Shown: positions 50,837 to 60,475, counted from the stretch's first letter. The stretch: DNA of 64,000 nt from Psychrobacter sp. NZS113 (GCF_015864825.1 NZ_JADYWL010000008.1:1-64000); one strand, 5' to 3'. Numbers and translations: made by a program. Notes: a model not told the origin generated them from the sequence alone.

Positions 50837-51271
50837 TTAGAAAGGTTTTACCACAACTAAAATGACGATAATCACCAAAGCAAAAACGGGTATTTCGTTA
50901 AACCAACGCCAAAACTTATGAGATTTATAGTGTGGATTATCAATCAGTTTTTTGCGATACAAGCCGCAAGCACCATGATAGCCGGATAGCAGTACCACTA
51001 GTAAGAGCTTGACGTGCAGCCAACCTTGAGTTTTATAGACATCCCAGCCCAGCCCCAACATCCATAGACCAAAGACCCATGTCGCTATCATCGATGGGGT
51101 CATGATGCCACGATACAGCTTACGCTCCATAATGGCAAAGCGCTCTTGGCTGATGGTATCATCACTCATCGCATGATAAACAAACAGACGTGGCAAGTAG
51201 AAAATCGCCGCAAACCAGCAAACCATAGAAATAATATGTGCTGCTTTGATCCAGTTAAAATAATCTGCCAT
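50837..51271 (-). CDS. hemJ: Protoporphyrinogen IX oxidase HemJ
   Basis: HemJ oxidises protoporphyrinogen IX to protoporphyrin IX in haem synthesis and is the form used in Acinetobacter and many other bacteria instead of HemG. The 144-aa product has four membrane helices. The conserved His of the family is in WIKAAHIISMVCWFAAIFYLPRLFVYH, and the later basic motif is in WLHVKLLLVVLLSGYHGACG. Length is typical (about 140). It follows bioB on the minus strand by 146 bases, so the two may be co-transcribed. Confidence 0.9.
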   Translation of the reverse strand: MADYFNWIKAAHIISMVCWFAAIFYLPRLFVYHAMSDDTISQERFAIMERKLYRGIMTPSMIATWVFGLWMLGLGWDVYKTQGWLHVKLLLVVLLSGYHGACGLYRKKLIDNPHYKSHKFWRWFNEIPVFALVIIVILVVVKPF

Positions 51272-51417
51272 TACTTAATCTCTTGTTATCAGTCATTTGG
51301 AATAAGGACACACCCTAGGCTTATTTTCATACGCTTTTTATAAGGGCTAATTGATGACACAGCCCAAATGCAAGTGCAATGCAGGTTATTGATGAATAGT
51401 CGCTGCACACCATCAAA

Positions 51418-52569
51418 CTAGTCAGCCAATATTACTTGTGTTTGATGACCATTCATCGCATCCATGACAGGCAGTACTCTAGGCGCTCTTGGTGCTGCAA
51501 ATTGCTTGGTTAGTCCAAGCTCACGCATGAGTCTGTCGTCGCCTGATTGACTGGCATTCCCAGTCGTCAGCAGTTTATCACCATAAAAGAACGAGTTGGC
51601 ACCTGCCATAAAGGCCAAGGCTTGCTCGGAGTCAGAGAGGCTTTCGCGGCCAGCAGATAGACGCACATAGCTGGTTGGGCAACATATACGCGCTACGGCA
51701 ATGGTACGAATCCACTCAAGCACAGACAGCTGACCTTCGGCAAGTACTTTGTCACCGATAGGAGTACCGGCGATAGGGACGAGCAAGTTGACTGGGATCG
51801 ACTCTGGCGCTTTTGGCATTTTGAGCAATTCATGTACCCAGTCGATGCGGTCATCACGGCTTTCACCCATACCAACGATATTACCACTACAGACATTGAT
51901 GCCTGAGTTGCGCACATTGTCTATCGTATCCAGACGTTCATCATAGCTGCGCGTGCTGACGACTTGTTCATAATAGCTGCGTGAGGTATCTAGATTATGA
52001 TTGTAATAGTCCAATCCGGCATCCGCCAATTGCGTCGCTTGATTGGTATCTAACATACCAAGCGTCATACAGGTCTCAAGCCCCAATGCCTTGACTTCTT
52101 TAACTAACTCAACCACGTAAGGCATGTCTTTTGCACTTGGATGTTTCCATGCAGCACCCATGCAGAAACGTGATGAACCACTGTTTTTGGCACGTTTAGC
52201 AGCGGCAATGACTTTGTCCACTTCGATGCGTTTCTCTGCTTGTAATTTAGTCGTGTCGCGGTGGTGACCTGATTGAGAGCAGTAGCCGCAATCTTCAGGG
52301 CAATTACCTGTTTTAATCGACAACAAGGTGCTGATTTGTACTTCATTGGCAGTAAAGTGTGCCCGATGTATTGTTTGTGCTTGCAACAACAAATCCATCA
52401 ATGGCAAATCAAACAGTGCGGCGATTTCTTCGCGGCTATGCTTGTGCGGAGTTGGTTGGTTGGCATCGGTGACTAAACTGGCCAAAAAATCATCGTTACT
52501 GTTTTGATGATTGAGTGTCTGAGCGTGGCTATCGGCATTGGGTTCTGAGATGTTAAGTAATCCTGCCAT
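51418..52569 (-). CDS. bioB: Biotin synthase
   Basis: BioB is a radical-SAM enzyme that inserts sulfur into dethiobiotin, the last step of biotin synthesis. The 383-aa product has the SAM-cluster motif CPEDCGYC with Cys90, Cys94 and Cys97, and the family blocks [27 protein letters not shown] and [13 protein letters not shown]-type ([13 protein letters not shown]). An N-terminal extension of about 36 residues precedes the E. coli-like core. AAGGA lies upstream of the ATG at 52569. No other bio gene is in the window. Confidence 0.97.
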   Translation of the reverse strand: MAGLLNISEPNADSHAQTLNHQNSNDDFLASLVTDANQPTPHKHSREEIAALFDLPLMDLLLQAQTIHRAHFTANEVQISTLLSIKTGNCPEDCGYCSQSGHHRDTTKLQAEKRIEVDKVIAAAKRAKNSGSSRFCMGAAWKHPSAKDMPYVVELVKEVKALGLETCMTLGMLDTNQATQLADAGLDYYNHNLDTSRSYYEQVVSTRSYDERLDTIDNVRNSGINVCSGNIVGMGESRDDRIDWVHELLKMPKAPESIPVNLLVPIAGTPIGDKVLAEGQLSVLEWIRTIAVARICCPTSYVRLSAGRESLSDSEQALAFMAGANSFFYGDKLLTTGNASQSGDDRLMRELGLTKQFAAPRAPRVLPVMDAMNGHQTQVILAD

Positions 52570-52631
52570 GAGATAAATCCTTTTATAACGGTATTGGGTA
52601 CATCTAAATGTTTTTGTGTTTTTAAAATAAT

Positions 52632-52669
52632 AAAAAAGGCTGCGATATAGTATACCGTAACCTTTTTAG
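52632..52669 (-). terminator. Terminator downstream of the SCP2-like gene
   Basis: AAAAAGG and CCTTTTT bracket a second, mostly paired segment (TGCGATATA against TATACCGTA). Reading on the minus strand it ends in a T run and lies 110 bases after the SCP2-like stop. Confidence 0.7.
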
Positions 52670-52778
52670 AAAATCAGAGTGCTGTTAAATAGTATTTATA
52701 TTGAATACAATAAAGTAGGTCAATAGTAACTATTTGCTGTTCATTTTGCTATTTAACGGTCTAATTATTTGTATCTGG

Positions 52779-53285
52779 TTATTTGCCCAGTTTATGCTTG
52801 GCAACACCAATCCAATGGTTTGCAAAGTTCTGTGCTTTATAAGCATAAGGCTTGGCTTTGTCCAGATAAGGTTTGCACTCTTCTGGCACCGCTGGAACGA
52901 TATGCTTGGCAAGCTTGTTAAACCACATCATGAGGCTGTAGTCGCCTTCAATGCTTAAATTGCCTTCTTGAACCGCTGTCATAAATGCTGGAAGGTTACC
53001 TTTGGTCAAAAGCTTAACACCAGTCATAGAATCTTTGAAGTTGATAGTGAGGTCTGCTGATTTTGCATGACCGCTAGATTGGCTAAAGCTACCATTATCA
53101 AAGACAAAATAACGGGCGATGTCCGCTTCAGTGCTGGCAAGTTCAATCGTGACATTACGATCAGCGAATAGCTTTTTGACAGCTTCATCGTCGCTATCAG
53201 CTAGCATAGATAAACGATAACCGATCACAGCCAACAACACGTCTAAAGGATCAGACTTAATATCTAGAACAGGAATAGTAAACAT
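52779..53285 (-). CDS. SCP2 sterol-carrier-like domain protein
   Basis: A 168-aa soluble protein. The stretch RYFVFDNGSFSQSSGHAKSADLTINFKDSMTGVKLLTKGNLPAFMTAVQEGNLSIEGD follows the SCP2 pattern: a beta strand with G-x-A-xx-AD-x-T, then helices around the lipid tunnel and the final beta/helix G-x-L-x-IEGD. SCP2 domains bind hydrophobic ligands such as fatty acyl chains. The C-terminal helices end in a basic AKHKLGK. It is monocistronic with AGGAG upstream of the ATG. The physiological ligand is unknown. Confidence 0.8.
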   Translation of the reverse strand: MFTIPVLDIKSDPLDVLLAVIGYRLSMLADSDDEAVKKLFADRNVTIELASTEADIARYFVFDNGSFSQSSGHAKSADLTINFKDSMTGVKLLTKGNLPAFMTAVQEGNLSIEGDYSLMMWFNKLAKHIVPAVPEECKPYLDKAKPYAYKAQNFANHWIGVAKHKLGK

Positions 53286-53567
53286 AATCGAACTCCTAAA
53301 AAATGAGACGCAAAATAATACGTACTTTATAACAATTTTTGTGACAAATATATAATTACATTATAAACGATGGACAGGTTGTTATTCTTTAGGAGTTACG
53401 TAGAGAGCGTTAAGTATCTTGTAACATTCAATGACGGCAGTATGGTTTATATAGAGTTGGCTATAGTCGGTTCAATATAACTGGGTTGCAAAGAAAGCGA
53501 GTGACAGTACTACGAATAGTAGGCTAAGCAAGACTGACACCGTATCCAATTTATATAGGACTAAATG

Positions 53568-53969
53568 TTAGTGAAAGCGCGGTTGGTAATCATCATCGTA
53601 GACGGGCGTATGCTCGATATAGCGTGCAGCCTCTAATTCACGCTGCAGCTGAACCGATTGACTGACATCGTCGTAACGTAGCGCTCGATATAGCACCCAG
53701 GCCGCTAAAGGCAACCAGCTGAGACCCATGGCGATGATATAGCTGTGCCAATCTGATAACTCTGACAGCATCAGACGACTCGATAATATACTGTGAATGA
53801 CTTCCACGCTTAGCCAATACGCCATACCGCCAAATAGATATAAGAGCAGCCAGCGCTGAGACGAGAAGGCGAGCGCCGCTATGAGCACTGCCAACAAGCC
53901 GTAGCCAAGTAGAGCAGCATTGCTCCATGTCGCTATGTCGATAAAAGAAAATATAGTTAGTAACATCAT
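53568..53969 (-). CDS. Uncharacterised three-helix membrane protein
   Basis: A 133-aa protein with hydrophobic helices at about residues 16-36, 41-61 and 76-96, and a C-terminal cytoplasmic tail (VQLQRELEAARYIEHTPVYDDDYQPRFH). I do not recognise the family. The reading frame has codon use like its neighbours and lies alone on the minus strand between the SCP2-like gene and the PopT gene. Function unknown. Confidence 0.6.
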   Translation of the reverse strand: MMLLTIFSFIDIATWSNAALLGYGLLAVLIAALAFSSQRWLLLYLFGGMAYWLSVEVIHSILSSRLMLSELSDWHSYIIAMGLSWLPLAAWVLYRALRYDDVSQSVQLQRELEAARYIEHTPVYDDDYQPRFH

Positions 53970-54194
53970 TCATCTCGCTATTCATAAGGTGAATTCCAAT
54001 AAGACTATTATGAAAGTTTGCGAGGCAAAGCTAAAGAGGGTACAGGCGAGTTTGCGACAACCGATGACGTTTGGTTTTTTAGGATGTTTCGATGATTTTT
54101 TATTGTAGATTTGGAGAGTAAGCGCCGTAAGGGGAGGCGCTTGTTTCTCTCTCAAAGTAAGAGTTTTCCTAATCAATAGCAACTAAAATTGTTA

Positions 54195-55181
54195 TCAATG
54201 ATGGTTATTACGCTTGCCCCACCACGATAACAGTGATACCAACACAGCACCTAATAACATTAGCCCCAGTGTGCTGAGCCAGTGTGGACCAGTAGGGTAG
54301 TGCCACGGCATGACGTTGTTTATTGCCTCGTTATCTAAGGTGTTTAAGATATCTACTTTCCACGGCCATATTTTCATCAAAGAGCCAGCGATAAAGCCGG
54401 TGAGCAGCGCTAGGGTCGCTTGATAGTAGCGAGCCAATAGCCATTTTAGTGCATGGGTGAACAGTAGCAGTCCAGTGACCATACCAGCCATGAGAGTGAA
54501 AATAACTGTAAAATTAAGGGTATGTACGGCTTCTAATACCGTGTCATAAGCACCTAACAATAATAAAATAAAGGAGCCTGATATACCCGGCAATATCATG
54601 GCGCAAATCGCGATTGCTCCTGCAAAAAACAGATAAGGTAAGCTTGGCGTGCCGGTGAGTAATGGCAAACTACTGATAACCATTGCACTAACGAGACCGA
54701 CGCCAAACAAGGCAATACGTCCTATATTCCAACGCTTAATTTCAGTTAGTAATATAAATATAGTTGCAACGACCAATCCAAAAAAGAACGACCAAATCAG
54801 CAGTGGTTGATTGTCTAGCAAGTACTTAATCATGCCTGCCAAAGTGGCGAAACTGGTGGCGATACCTAATAATAAGAATAATAAAAATGTCGCATCGACC
54901 TGTCGCCACACAGCAAGCAAACCTTTGATGCCACCTTCCTTTCGAAATGTCTGCCAAAGTTTGGGGCCAATACTGCCAAGCGCATTAATCAATCGCTCAT
55001 AAATACCAGCAATCAGCGCAATAGTACCGCCAGAGACGCCAGGTACGATATCGGCTGCACCCATGGCCATTCCTTTGATATAGACACCTAACAGCTGTTT
55101 TGGATTGTCCGTAGTAACACTAGTATCTAATGGTTGCGGTGCTGACGACTCGCTTGGTTTGGGGGATTGGGGTGCCGTCAT
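54195..55181 (-). CDS. DUF368 polyprenyl-phosphate transporter (PopT-like)
   Basis: A 328-aa inner-membrane protein with about eight to ten helices. It has the two signature repeats of the DUF368 family, MGAADIVPGVSGGTIALI and AICAMILPGISGSFILLLLG, in inverted-repeat positions near residues 36-53 and 193-212. DUF368 (PopT) proteins were recently shown to recycle undecaprenyl phosphate from the outer to the inner leaflet for cell-wall synthesis. The N-terminal 30 residues are Ser/Pro-rich and cytoplasmic. Three 16-bp tandem repeats lie 45-90 bases upstream of its start. Confidence 0.88.
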   Translation of the reverse strand: MTAPQSPKPSESSAPQPLDTSVTTDNPKQLLGVYIKGMAMGAADIVPGVSGGTIALIAGIYERLINALGSIGPKLWQTFRKEGGIKGLLAVWRQVDATFLLFLLLGIATSFATLAGMIKYLLDNQPLLIWSFFFGLVVATIFILLTEIKRWNIGRIALFGVGLVSAMVISSLPLLTGTPSLPYLFFAGAIAICAMILPGISGSFILLLLGAYDTVLEAVHTLNFTVIFTLMAGMVTGLLLFTHALKWLLARYYQATLALLTGFIAGSLMKIWPWKVDILNTLDNEAINNVMPWHYPTGPHWLSTLGLMLLGAVLVSLLSWWGKRNNHH

Positions 55182-55225
55182 GGACAGTCCTTGATTTAAG
55201 ATGAGCGTTGAAAGTGAGTGACTAC

Positions 55226-55273
55226 AGTTAGACTAAAGTATAGTTAGACTAAATTGTAGTTATACCAAAGTAA
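55226..55273. repeat. Three tandem 16-bp repeats upstream of the PopT-like gene
   Basis: AGTTAGACTAAAGTAT, AGTTAGACTAAATTGT and AGTTATACCAAAGTAA lie head to tail at 55226, 55242 and 55258. The first two share a perfect 12-bp core. They sit 45-92 bases before the minus-strand gene start. Confidence 0.8.
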
Positions 55274-55415
55274 TGCTCAGGCGGTAAGATTCAAATGGTT
55301 TGATTAAAATAGCATCATGACCAGTGGCAACAAAGTATAAAAGCTAGAAAGATAAAAGCCAGATTAATGATAAAACATCAACCTAGCTTTTTATACGATT
55401 GCGAGCATTTAGCAC

Positions 55416-56606
55416 TTATTTAGTAGGAGCAAGCGCTGGATAGCCAAGGGCATAAAGCGTGCCTTCAAGACCAGTCACATTTACCGCGGCATCAGCACGT
55501 GCTTGGACGATAGGTTTTGCGTGATAAGCGACGCCTAGATCAGCAATGGCCATCATTGGCAAGTCATTAGCACCGTCGCCAATACAGACCACTTGTGACA
55601 TATCAATGCCTAAGCGCTCAGCTGTGTGTTCAACGATTGCGGCTTTTTTGGCACCATTGACAATGGGTAATTGTACATGACCGGTTACCTTACCTTTCTC
55701 AATATCTAAAAAGTTGGCATGAACCTCGTCCATACCCAACTGATCTGCAATATAGCGGGCAAAATAAGTAAAGCCGCCCGATACTAGTACGGTGTGATAA
55801 CCCAAGGCTTTGAGCGCACTGATCGTAGTGCGTGCGCCTACTGATAATATTAAACGGCTGCAAATATCATCTAGCACGTCAGTTGAAATGTCTTTTAATA
55901 GTGCCACACGCTTGGCAAAAGATTCATCAAAATCAATCTCACCACGCATCGCCGCTTCAGTAATGGCTTCAACTTCTTCGCCAATCCCAGCGGTTTTTGC
56001 CAGTTCAACGATGACTTCTTGCTCAATCAAAGTAGAGTCCATATCGAAGCAGGCAAGCTTGTGGGTACGTAGCATATGACCGACAGATAAAATATGGCAA
56101 TCAACGACATTCAAATCATCCACACTGTCAGCGCTGCGAGTATTCTTATATTCTTCGGCCAAATCACGACGCAAGCGTGTGGTTAACTGGTCATCAATGA
56201 TGTGAGCGGCAGCCGTCTTTTTGGCAGGGTGCATGAGCGTATCAGTGACCGGTACCAATAGATAGCGGAATACTTGTGACTGTGTAAAAGGAAGGCGTTG
56301 TGCATTGCCGGATGTTGGTTCTGTGTCAGAGACAGTAATATTCACAAAACTTGCATCGGTATCTTCATCGACAGTGACCAGATGCCAGTTGGGCTGCTCA
56401 TCGACCCACGACTGTACATACTGATGGATATCAAGGGTTGAGACTTTGGTCGGTAGCACCACAATTAGTGCAAAAACGGGTAGGGACTGTAGCGCGTCAA
56501 AATCCTGCAGATCGGTACCGTCAGGTAGGAGCGATGCAATAGAGTCAACGGCTTGTTGCCATGCTTTGCTGTCTTTTGGTAACGAATAAGATGTATTGTT
56601 TGGCAT
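55416..56606 (-). CDS. serB: Phosphoserine phosphatase SerB
   Basis: SerB hydrolyses phosphoserine, the last step of serine synthesis. The 396-aa product has an N-terminal ACT-like region (about residues 40-150) and a C-terminal HAD domain. Motif I is FDMDSTLIEQEVI with nucleophile Asp188 and acid Asp190, followed by the SGGFTYFA motif II. The Lys is in NGAKKAAIV, and motif IV is GDGANDLPMM. The long two-domain form is typical of Pseudomonas/Acinetobacter. It is divergent from an Smp-like gene, an arrangement also conserved in E. coli. Confidence 0.95.
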   Translation of the reverse strand: MPNNTSYSLPKDSKAWQQAVDSIASLLPDGTDLQDFDALQSLPVFALIVVLPTKVSTLDIHQYVQSWVDEQPNWHLVTVDEDTDASFVNITVSDTEPTSGNAQRLPFTQSQVFRYLLVPVTDTLMHPAKKTAAAHIIDDQLTTRLRRDLAEEYKNTRSADSVDDLNVVDCHILSVGHMLRTHKLACFDMDSTLIEQEVIVELAKTAGIGEEVEAITEAAMRGEIDFDESFAKRVALLKDISTDVLDDICSRLILSVGARTTISALKALGYHTVLVSGGFTYFARYIADQLGMDEVHANFLDIEKGKVTGHVQLPIVNGAKKAAIVEHTAERLGIDMSQVVCIGDGANDLPMMAIADLGVAYHAKPIVQARADAAVNVTGLEGTLYALGYPALAPTK

Positions 56607-57125
56607 GGCTTAATTGTCCCTTGTATGCTCGTATAAGATTGGGAATAATAGCAGCTTTCATCGGCAGCGCCTATAGATGACATGCAAAGTATCATGGTTA
56701 ACTAAAAAGGGCTGTACCAGACAGAAAAGCGTTTGAAATTGAATGTTATTATGATGACAAATTTATAAAGCTGCTAATGCTATAAGGTTTATTATGGTGA
56801 TATAGTAGATAGCATAAACGAGTTGTATTTATGATAATGTGTTTAGTCATAACAAGTCTACTATGCGGTCGTTTATCCTATAGTCCTTCTACTATAAAAG
56901 TATGACAGCGTTAACCTCGCTTGAAGTATCACATATACATCTACACTCGGTTGCCTTGCACTACTCTTGAATTGAATCGACTATAAGCAATGGTTTACCC
57001 AGATATACGTTATAAAGACACGCGTTACAAAAAAAATGCCTGCATCACCGTTTTTGAAAAATAGCCAAAAAATGAGCAATAGCCTTGTTTTTTAATTTCT
57101 TTTATCCAAAAAAGTTTAACATATC
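56607..57125. other. Divergent spacer between serB and the Smp-like gene
   Basis: 519 bases without a convincing gene. It is AT-rich and should contain promoters for both directions, but none is clear by eye. The Smp-like start has no obvious ribosome binding site. Confidence 0.4.
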
Positions 57126-58586
57126 ATGACGTATTTAGCGCCGCGGCAAGGGTTGTTTGCCATTATTCTTCTGGTTAGTTTTTGTTTGCAGACTCTACTA
57201 TTGGTTATCAGCACCGATCAACAGTTGAGCAACAGTCGTGCGTTAAAAGGCGAGCAGATGGTTGCTCAGCTGATTGATGAGGCAAGGTTGTCTTTAGAAA
57301 ATAAAGACCGTGTCAGTCTAAGCGTGATTGCCAATCGCTATACCAGCGAGCAAGACGTGACGAAGATATTGATCACAGACAATAACGACGATATCTTGGT
57401 ACCAGTCGGCAATGCGCCTATGCAGCAAGGTGATACGATTCGTCAAATTGCCACCAACGGTGATGCTGTGATCGGTAGTGTAGCACTGACATTAAAGGAC
57501 ATTAGCAAAGGTGAGATTATCGCCATGCAGTGGCCGTTTGTCATCGGTACTATGCTGCTACATTTATTGCTATGGCTGATTTACGGTTATCTTGCTCGTC
57601 CAACCAAAGAGCAAATCAATGCGCTCAGTCGTGATATACAAGATTTGCATCGTGAGCAGTATATGCAAATCGATCAGCGCAGCCGTAACCACGAGCGCCG
57701 TTCAGCTGACCGTCAAACAAACGACTCTCAAACAATGGGCAGCTTGGATGAGGGTGATTCAGAGCACAAGCCAGCCGACCTTCGTAAATTTGATGTGAAT
57801 AGTGAAGTAAACCAGTATTTAAGAACACAACAAAACCAAAGTGCGGCGAGTGATACTGCTCATTCTAGTACTACTGTTGATGGTGCGGCAGATGATCAAG
57901 TAGAAGAAAGTACGCAAGACGATGTGAGCGGTAGTAGTACTCATAGATCTAGCAGCGCCTCGCGATTGTCTGCCACACGAGCATTCGACAGCGTGAGAGT
58001 ACAGATTGTATTCCATGACGAGTTTAATATGCTTGAGCGTCTTGCACCTGCCCAGCGCTTGCCTTATTTAGCATTATGCACTCAGCTGTTGAACCAAGCA
58101 GCGACCGAGCTACTCAAACAGCCATTGTTGCTAGGTGTCAGCATGATAAATGAGCCTAAGTTCGATGACAGCGGTGCGAGCGTGCTATTAAAAGCTGATA
58201 ATAGCCATGCCAAAGTTGCACTAGCAGGCGTGATGCTTGGTAAGTTGTATTTAATGCTTAATAAGATTATCCATGATAAGCATATCGAGCTGTCGCGCTT
58301 TGCATTACCTGCCAAAGCGGGTATCAGTGATGATGCGCAAAGTGATGCGATGACGCAATTGCTGCACAGTGTTGGCAAAAAAGAGCAGATGCTGATCTTG
58401 TTACCGAATGCTGGACTCAAGCAAATCAGTCATCATATACAAGTGCAAAGCATCATGCGTCCAACGACCGTTTATGAGCGTGAATGTGCCGTATTCGATG
58501 GTGGGAATGATTCAATGATTCAACGCTTGGCGGATGTCCGAAATTCGGTACTGATGATTGAAAATGAAGATGAGTCACATATTTAA
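57126..58586 (+). CDS. Smp/YtjB (AhpA)-like membrane protein with cytoplasmic extension
   Basis: A 486-aa protein with a membrane helix at about residues 10-30, a periplasmic domain of about 100 residues (VTKILITDNNDDILVPVGNA), and a second helix near 132-155. A long cytoplasmic part follows. The N-terminal architecture and the divergent position next to serB match Smp/YtjB of E. coli (about 214 aa), whose role is unclear. The cytoplasmic part has a charged, Ser/Gln-rich linker (about 170-280) and a helical C-terminal domain (about 285-486) that I cannot assign. It is over twice the length of E. coli Smp, which makes the extension notable. Confidence 0.68.
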   Translation: MTYLAPRQGLFAIILLVSFCLQTLLLVISTDQQLSNSRALKGEQMVAQLIDEARLSLENKDRVSLSVIANRYTSEQDVTKILITDNNDDILVPVGNAPMQQGDTIRQIATNGDAVIGSVALTLKDISKGEIIAMQWPFVIGTMLLHLLLWLIYGYLARPTKEQINALSRDIQDLHREQYMQIDQRSRNHERRSADRQTNDSQTMGSLDEGDSEHKPADLRKFDVNSEVNQYLRTQQNQSAASDTAHSSTTVDGAADDQVEESTQDDVSGSSTHRSSSASRLSATRAFDSVRVQIVFHDEFNMLERLAPAQRLPYLALCTQLLNQAATELLKQPLLLGVSMINEPKFDDSGASVLLKADNSHAKVALAGVMLGKLYLMLNKIIHDKHIELSRFALPAKAGISDDAQSDAMTQLLHSVGKKEQMLILLPNAGLKQISHHIQVQSIMRPTTVYERECAVFDGGNDSMIQRLADVRNSVLMIENEDESHI

Positions 58587-58712
58587 TAGTATCTATGTAA
58601 TGATGTTTAACTAATGGCAATTTTTCTGTTTTTATGTACACAATTGTCTGTTATATTGCCCACATCATTACCTTGGTATTGTAGCCAAAATAGGCCATAG
58701 TGATAAAAAGCA

Positions 58713-58741
58713 TTGACAACGTTCAGTAGAGACTTTATAAG
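58713..58741 (+). promoter_or_regulatory. Near-consensus promoter for the acidic small protein
   Basis: TTGACA (58713-58718) and TATAAG (58736-58741) are exactly 17 bases apart, 57 bases before the ATG at 58798. It is one of the best sigma-70 promoters in the window. Confidence 0.8.
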
Positions 58742-58797
58742 GCATATATATATTAATGTATTCTTAATACCTTTGCCAAAAATGATAGGAGTTTGTC

Positions 58798-59034
58798 ATG
58801 AGTGACGCTGATATTGACAACGATTTTGATGATGATTTCATCGATGATGATGATGCAAAGATGGTGGAAGAGGCTGAGACGAGTGTACGTACGCGCTTAA
58901 GCAGTCTTGAGAAACGTCGTCTAATCGATAATTTGCTAGAAGAAAAACGATTGGCTAAAGAGCTAAAAGACGATTTAGATGACATCGATAACTTCGATGA
59001 AGATGGCGATGACTGGGATGATGACGACTTTTAG
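58798..59034 (+). CDS. Very acidic small protein (PA3496-like)
   Basis: A 78-aa protein rich in Asp/Glu at both ends with a basic helical middle (VRTRLSSLEKRRLIDNLLEEKRLAKELKD). A conserved R-x-IE-x-x-LE-x-KRL-x-x-x-L helix with acidic flanks is seen in a family named after Pseudomonas PA3496. The resemblance is by eye and modest. AGGAG lies before the ATG and a near-consensus promoter precedes it, so it is probably well expressed. Function unknown; the acidic tails suggest a partner-binding or nucleic-acid-mimic role, which is speculation. Confidence 0.72.
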   Translation: MSDADIDNDFDDDFIDDDDAKMVEEAETSVRTRLSSLEKRRLIDNLLEEKRLAKELKDDLDDIDNFDEDGDDWDDDDF

Positions 59035-59327
59035 ATTTTAGAATAAAGTCCTCACGCAATATAAGAAAGTTCAGTCATTTAAGCCGACTAAAGCCACGTA
59101 ATAATGGCTCATTACCTGATGGTATTAGGGTGATGATATCTTATTTATTACTTTTCTATGGTTGCTAGCAGCCCATTCTATGCAGTAGTTCTGATTTTAT
59201 AATGGTTGTTTGAATGTTTATTCGAATGACCTTTATCCTCAAATTATCACTGATTTTTCACGTAACTGAACGTTTATTGCGCATTTATTAAGACTGTCGT
59301 AATCCACCTTTCAAGGACAATTACACC

Positions 59328-59885
59328 ATGAGTAACCAATTAAGTTTTGACGAATTACTAGACTATATGGACAATCAAGAGAGCCAGTTTGTGCTTGACA
59401 GTGTTGCTGCGCATGGTTTTTTGACGGCGACAGTCATCGGTCTCCCATTGCCTAACTGGATGGATGCATTGTTTGAAGGCCACACTAGTGAGATTCCAGA
59501 AAACGTGATCGATGGCATCACACGCTGGCGTGACTCAATCATCGCTGAGTTAAAAAACGAGACGCCTATCGCGCTACCGTTTAATGAAGACGCTGGTGAT
59601 GAAGAAGTAGCCGTCGACTTTTCAGATGACTCAGATATCGTTGCTTGGTCAATCGGCTTTGTCGATGCAATGTATGGTGATGAAGCCAGTGATTGGTTTG
59701 AAGATGAAGAAACCGCAGAAGACGTAGCGGTTTTGACTTTACCAATGATTGTGTTGAGCGGTATCGATGACGAAGATCCAGAGCTTGCTGAGATGCGTAA
59801 AGATGAAGATAAGCTGGCGCAAATGGCCAATAGCATTGAAGGCAATTTGACTGAGCTGTTTTTGTTGTTTCATACCAACGATTAA
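59328..59885 (+). CDS. YecA/YgfB (UPF0149) family protein
   Basis: A 185-aa acidic soluble protein. The pattern FDELLDYMDNQ...VAAHGFLTATVIGLPLPNWMDALF, then VAWSIGFVDAMYGDEASDWF and VLTLPMIVLSGIDDEDPE, matches the UPF0149 (YgfB/YecA) family, all-helical proteins of about 180-220 aa. No C-terminal SEC-C zinc tail is present. In Pseudomonas YgfB affects beta-lactam resistance through AmpD control; whether this applies here is unknown. CAAGGA lies upstream of the ATG. A weak hairpin follows the gene. Confidence 0.82.
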   Translation: MSNQLSFDELLDYMDNQESQFVLDSVAAHGFLTATVIGLPLPNWMDALFEGHTSEIPENVIDGITRWRDSIIAELKNETPIALPFNEDAGDEEVAVDFSDDSDIVAWSIGFVDAMYGDEASDWFEDEETAEDVAVLTLPMIVLSGIDDEDPELAEMRKDEDKLAQMANSIEGNLTELFLLFHTND

Positions 59886-59898
59886 TACTTTTGTATTT

Positions 59899-59930
59899 AA
59901 TAAGCAGTACTATCAATAGCGCTGCTTATT
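59899..59930 (+). terminator. Weak terminator-like hairpin after the YgfB-family gene
   Basis: AATAAGCAG and CTGCTTATT pair around a 14-base loop and are followed by ATATTT rather than a clean T run. Confidence 0.4.
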
Positions 59931-59979
59931 ATATTTCATGCAGTTTTACACCTCTTTAACTCACTGATAAGGTCGTAAC

Positions 59980-60426
59980 ATGACTGTGCAGCTTTCCAAT
60001 CTTGAGCACTTACCCAATTATCAAATTACCGAGCGTTTAGATGTGGTGTACGGCAGTACGGTACGCTCAAAGCACGTTGGTAAAGACTTGTTTGCTGGAC
60101 TAAAAAACATCGTCGGTGGTGAGCTGACAGCTTATACCGAGCTGCTAGAAGAATCGCGCCAAGAAGCGATAGACCGCATGATTGTCAAGGCAGAGTCTTT
60201 GGGTGCTGATGCAGTCGTTGGTTTGCGTTTTTCGACCTCTAGCATCGCGCAGGGAGCCTCTGAGCTATTTGTTTATGGCACTGCTGTCAAAGCAATACCA
60301 ATGCCACAGCAATCACATCAAAATCCGACAAACGACTTTCATCATCACTCAGGTCAACACCCAAGTACGCAAATCCCATCATCAGAACCTACTGATGAGT
60401 TGCCACGTTTCAATCCTTTTGGTTAG
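59980..60426 (+). CDS. YbjQ/UPF0145 family protein (soluble)
   Basis: A 148-aa protein whose first 110 residues match the YbjQ fold: YGSTVRSKHVGKDLFAGLKNIVGGELTAYTELLEESRQEAIDRMIVKAESLGADAVVGLRFSTSSI, ending LFVYGTAVK. YbjQ proteins form pentamers of beta/alpha domains whose role is not settled; some are called heavy-metal-binding. The C-terminal 40 residues are His/Gln/Pro-rich (HQNPTNDFHHHSGQHP), which could bind metal. Its neighbour downstream is a membrane-anchored paralogue, 50 bases away, so they probably form an operon. Confidence 0.88.
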   Translation: MTVQLSNLEHLPNYQITERLDVVYGSTVRSKHVGKDLFAGLKNIVGGELTAYTELLEESRQEAIDRMIVKAESLGADAVVGLRFSTSSIAQGASELFVYGTAVKAIPMPQQSHQNPTNDFHHHSGQHPSTQIPSSEPTDELPRFNPFG

Positions 60427-60475
60427 TTAACCGAATCTTAAAGCATTGATGCTTTTGTATGATAAGAGACGTGCC

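Noticed and set aside
53920-54108. 62-codon plus-strand frame between the small membrane protein and PopT-like genes
   Set aside because: It overlaps the start of the better-supported minus-strand gene, has no ribosome binding site, and its composition looks random.
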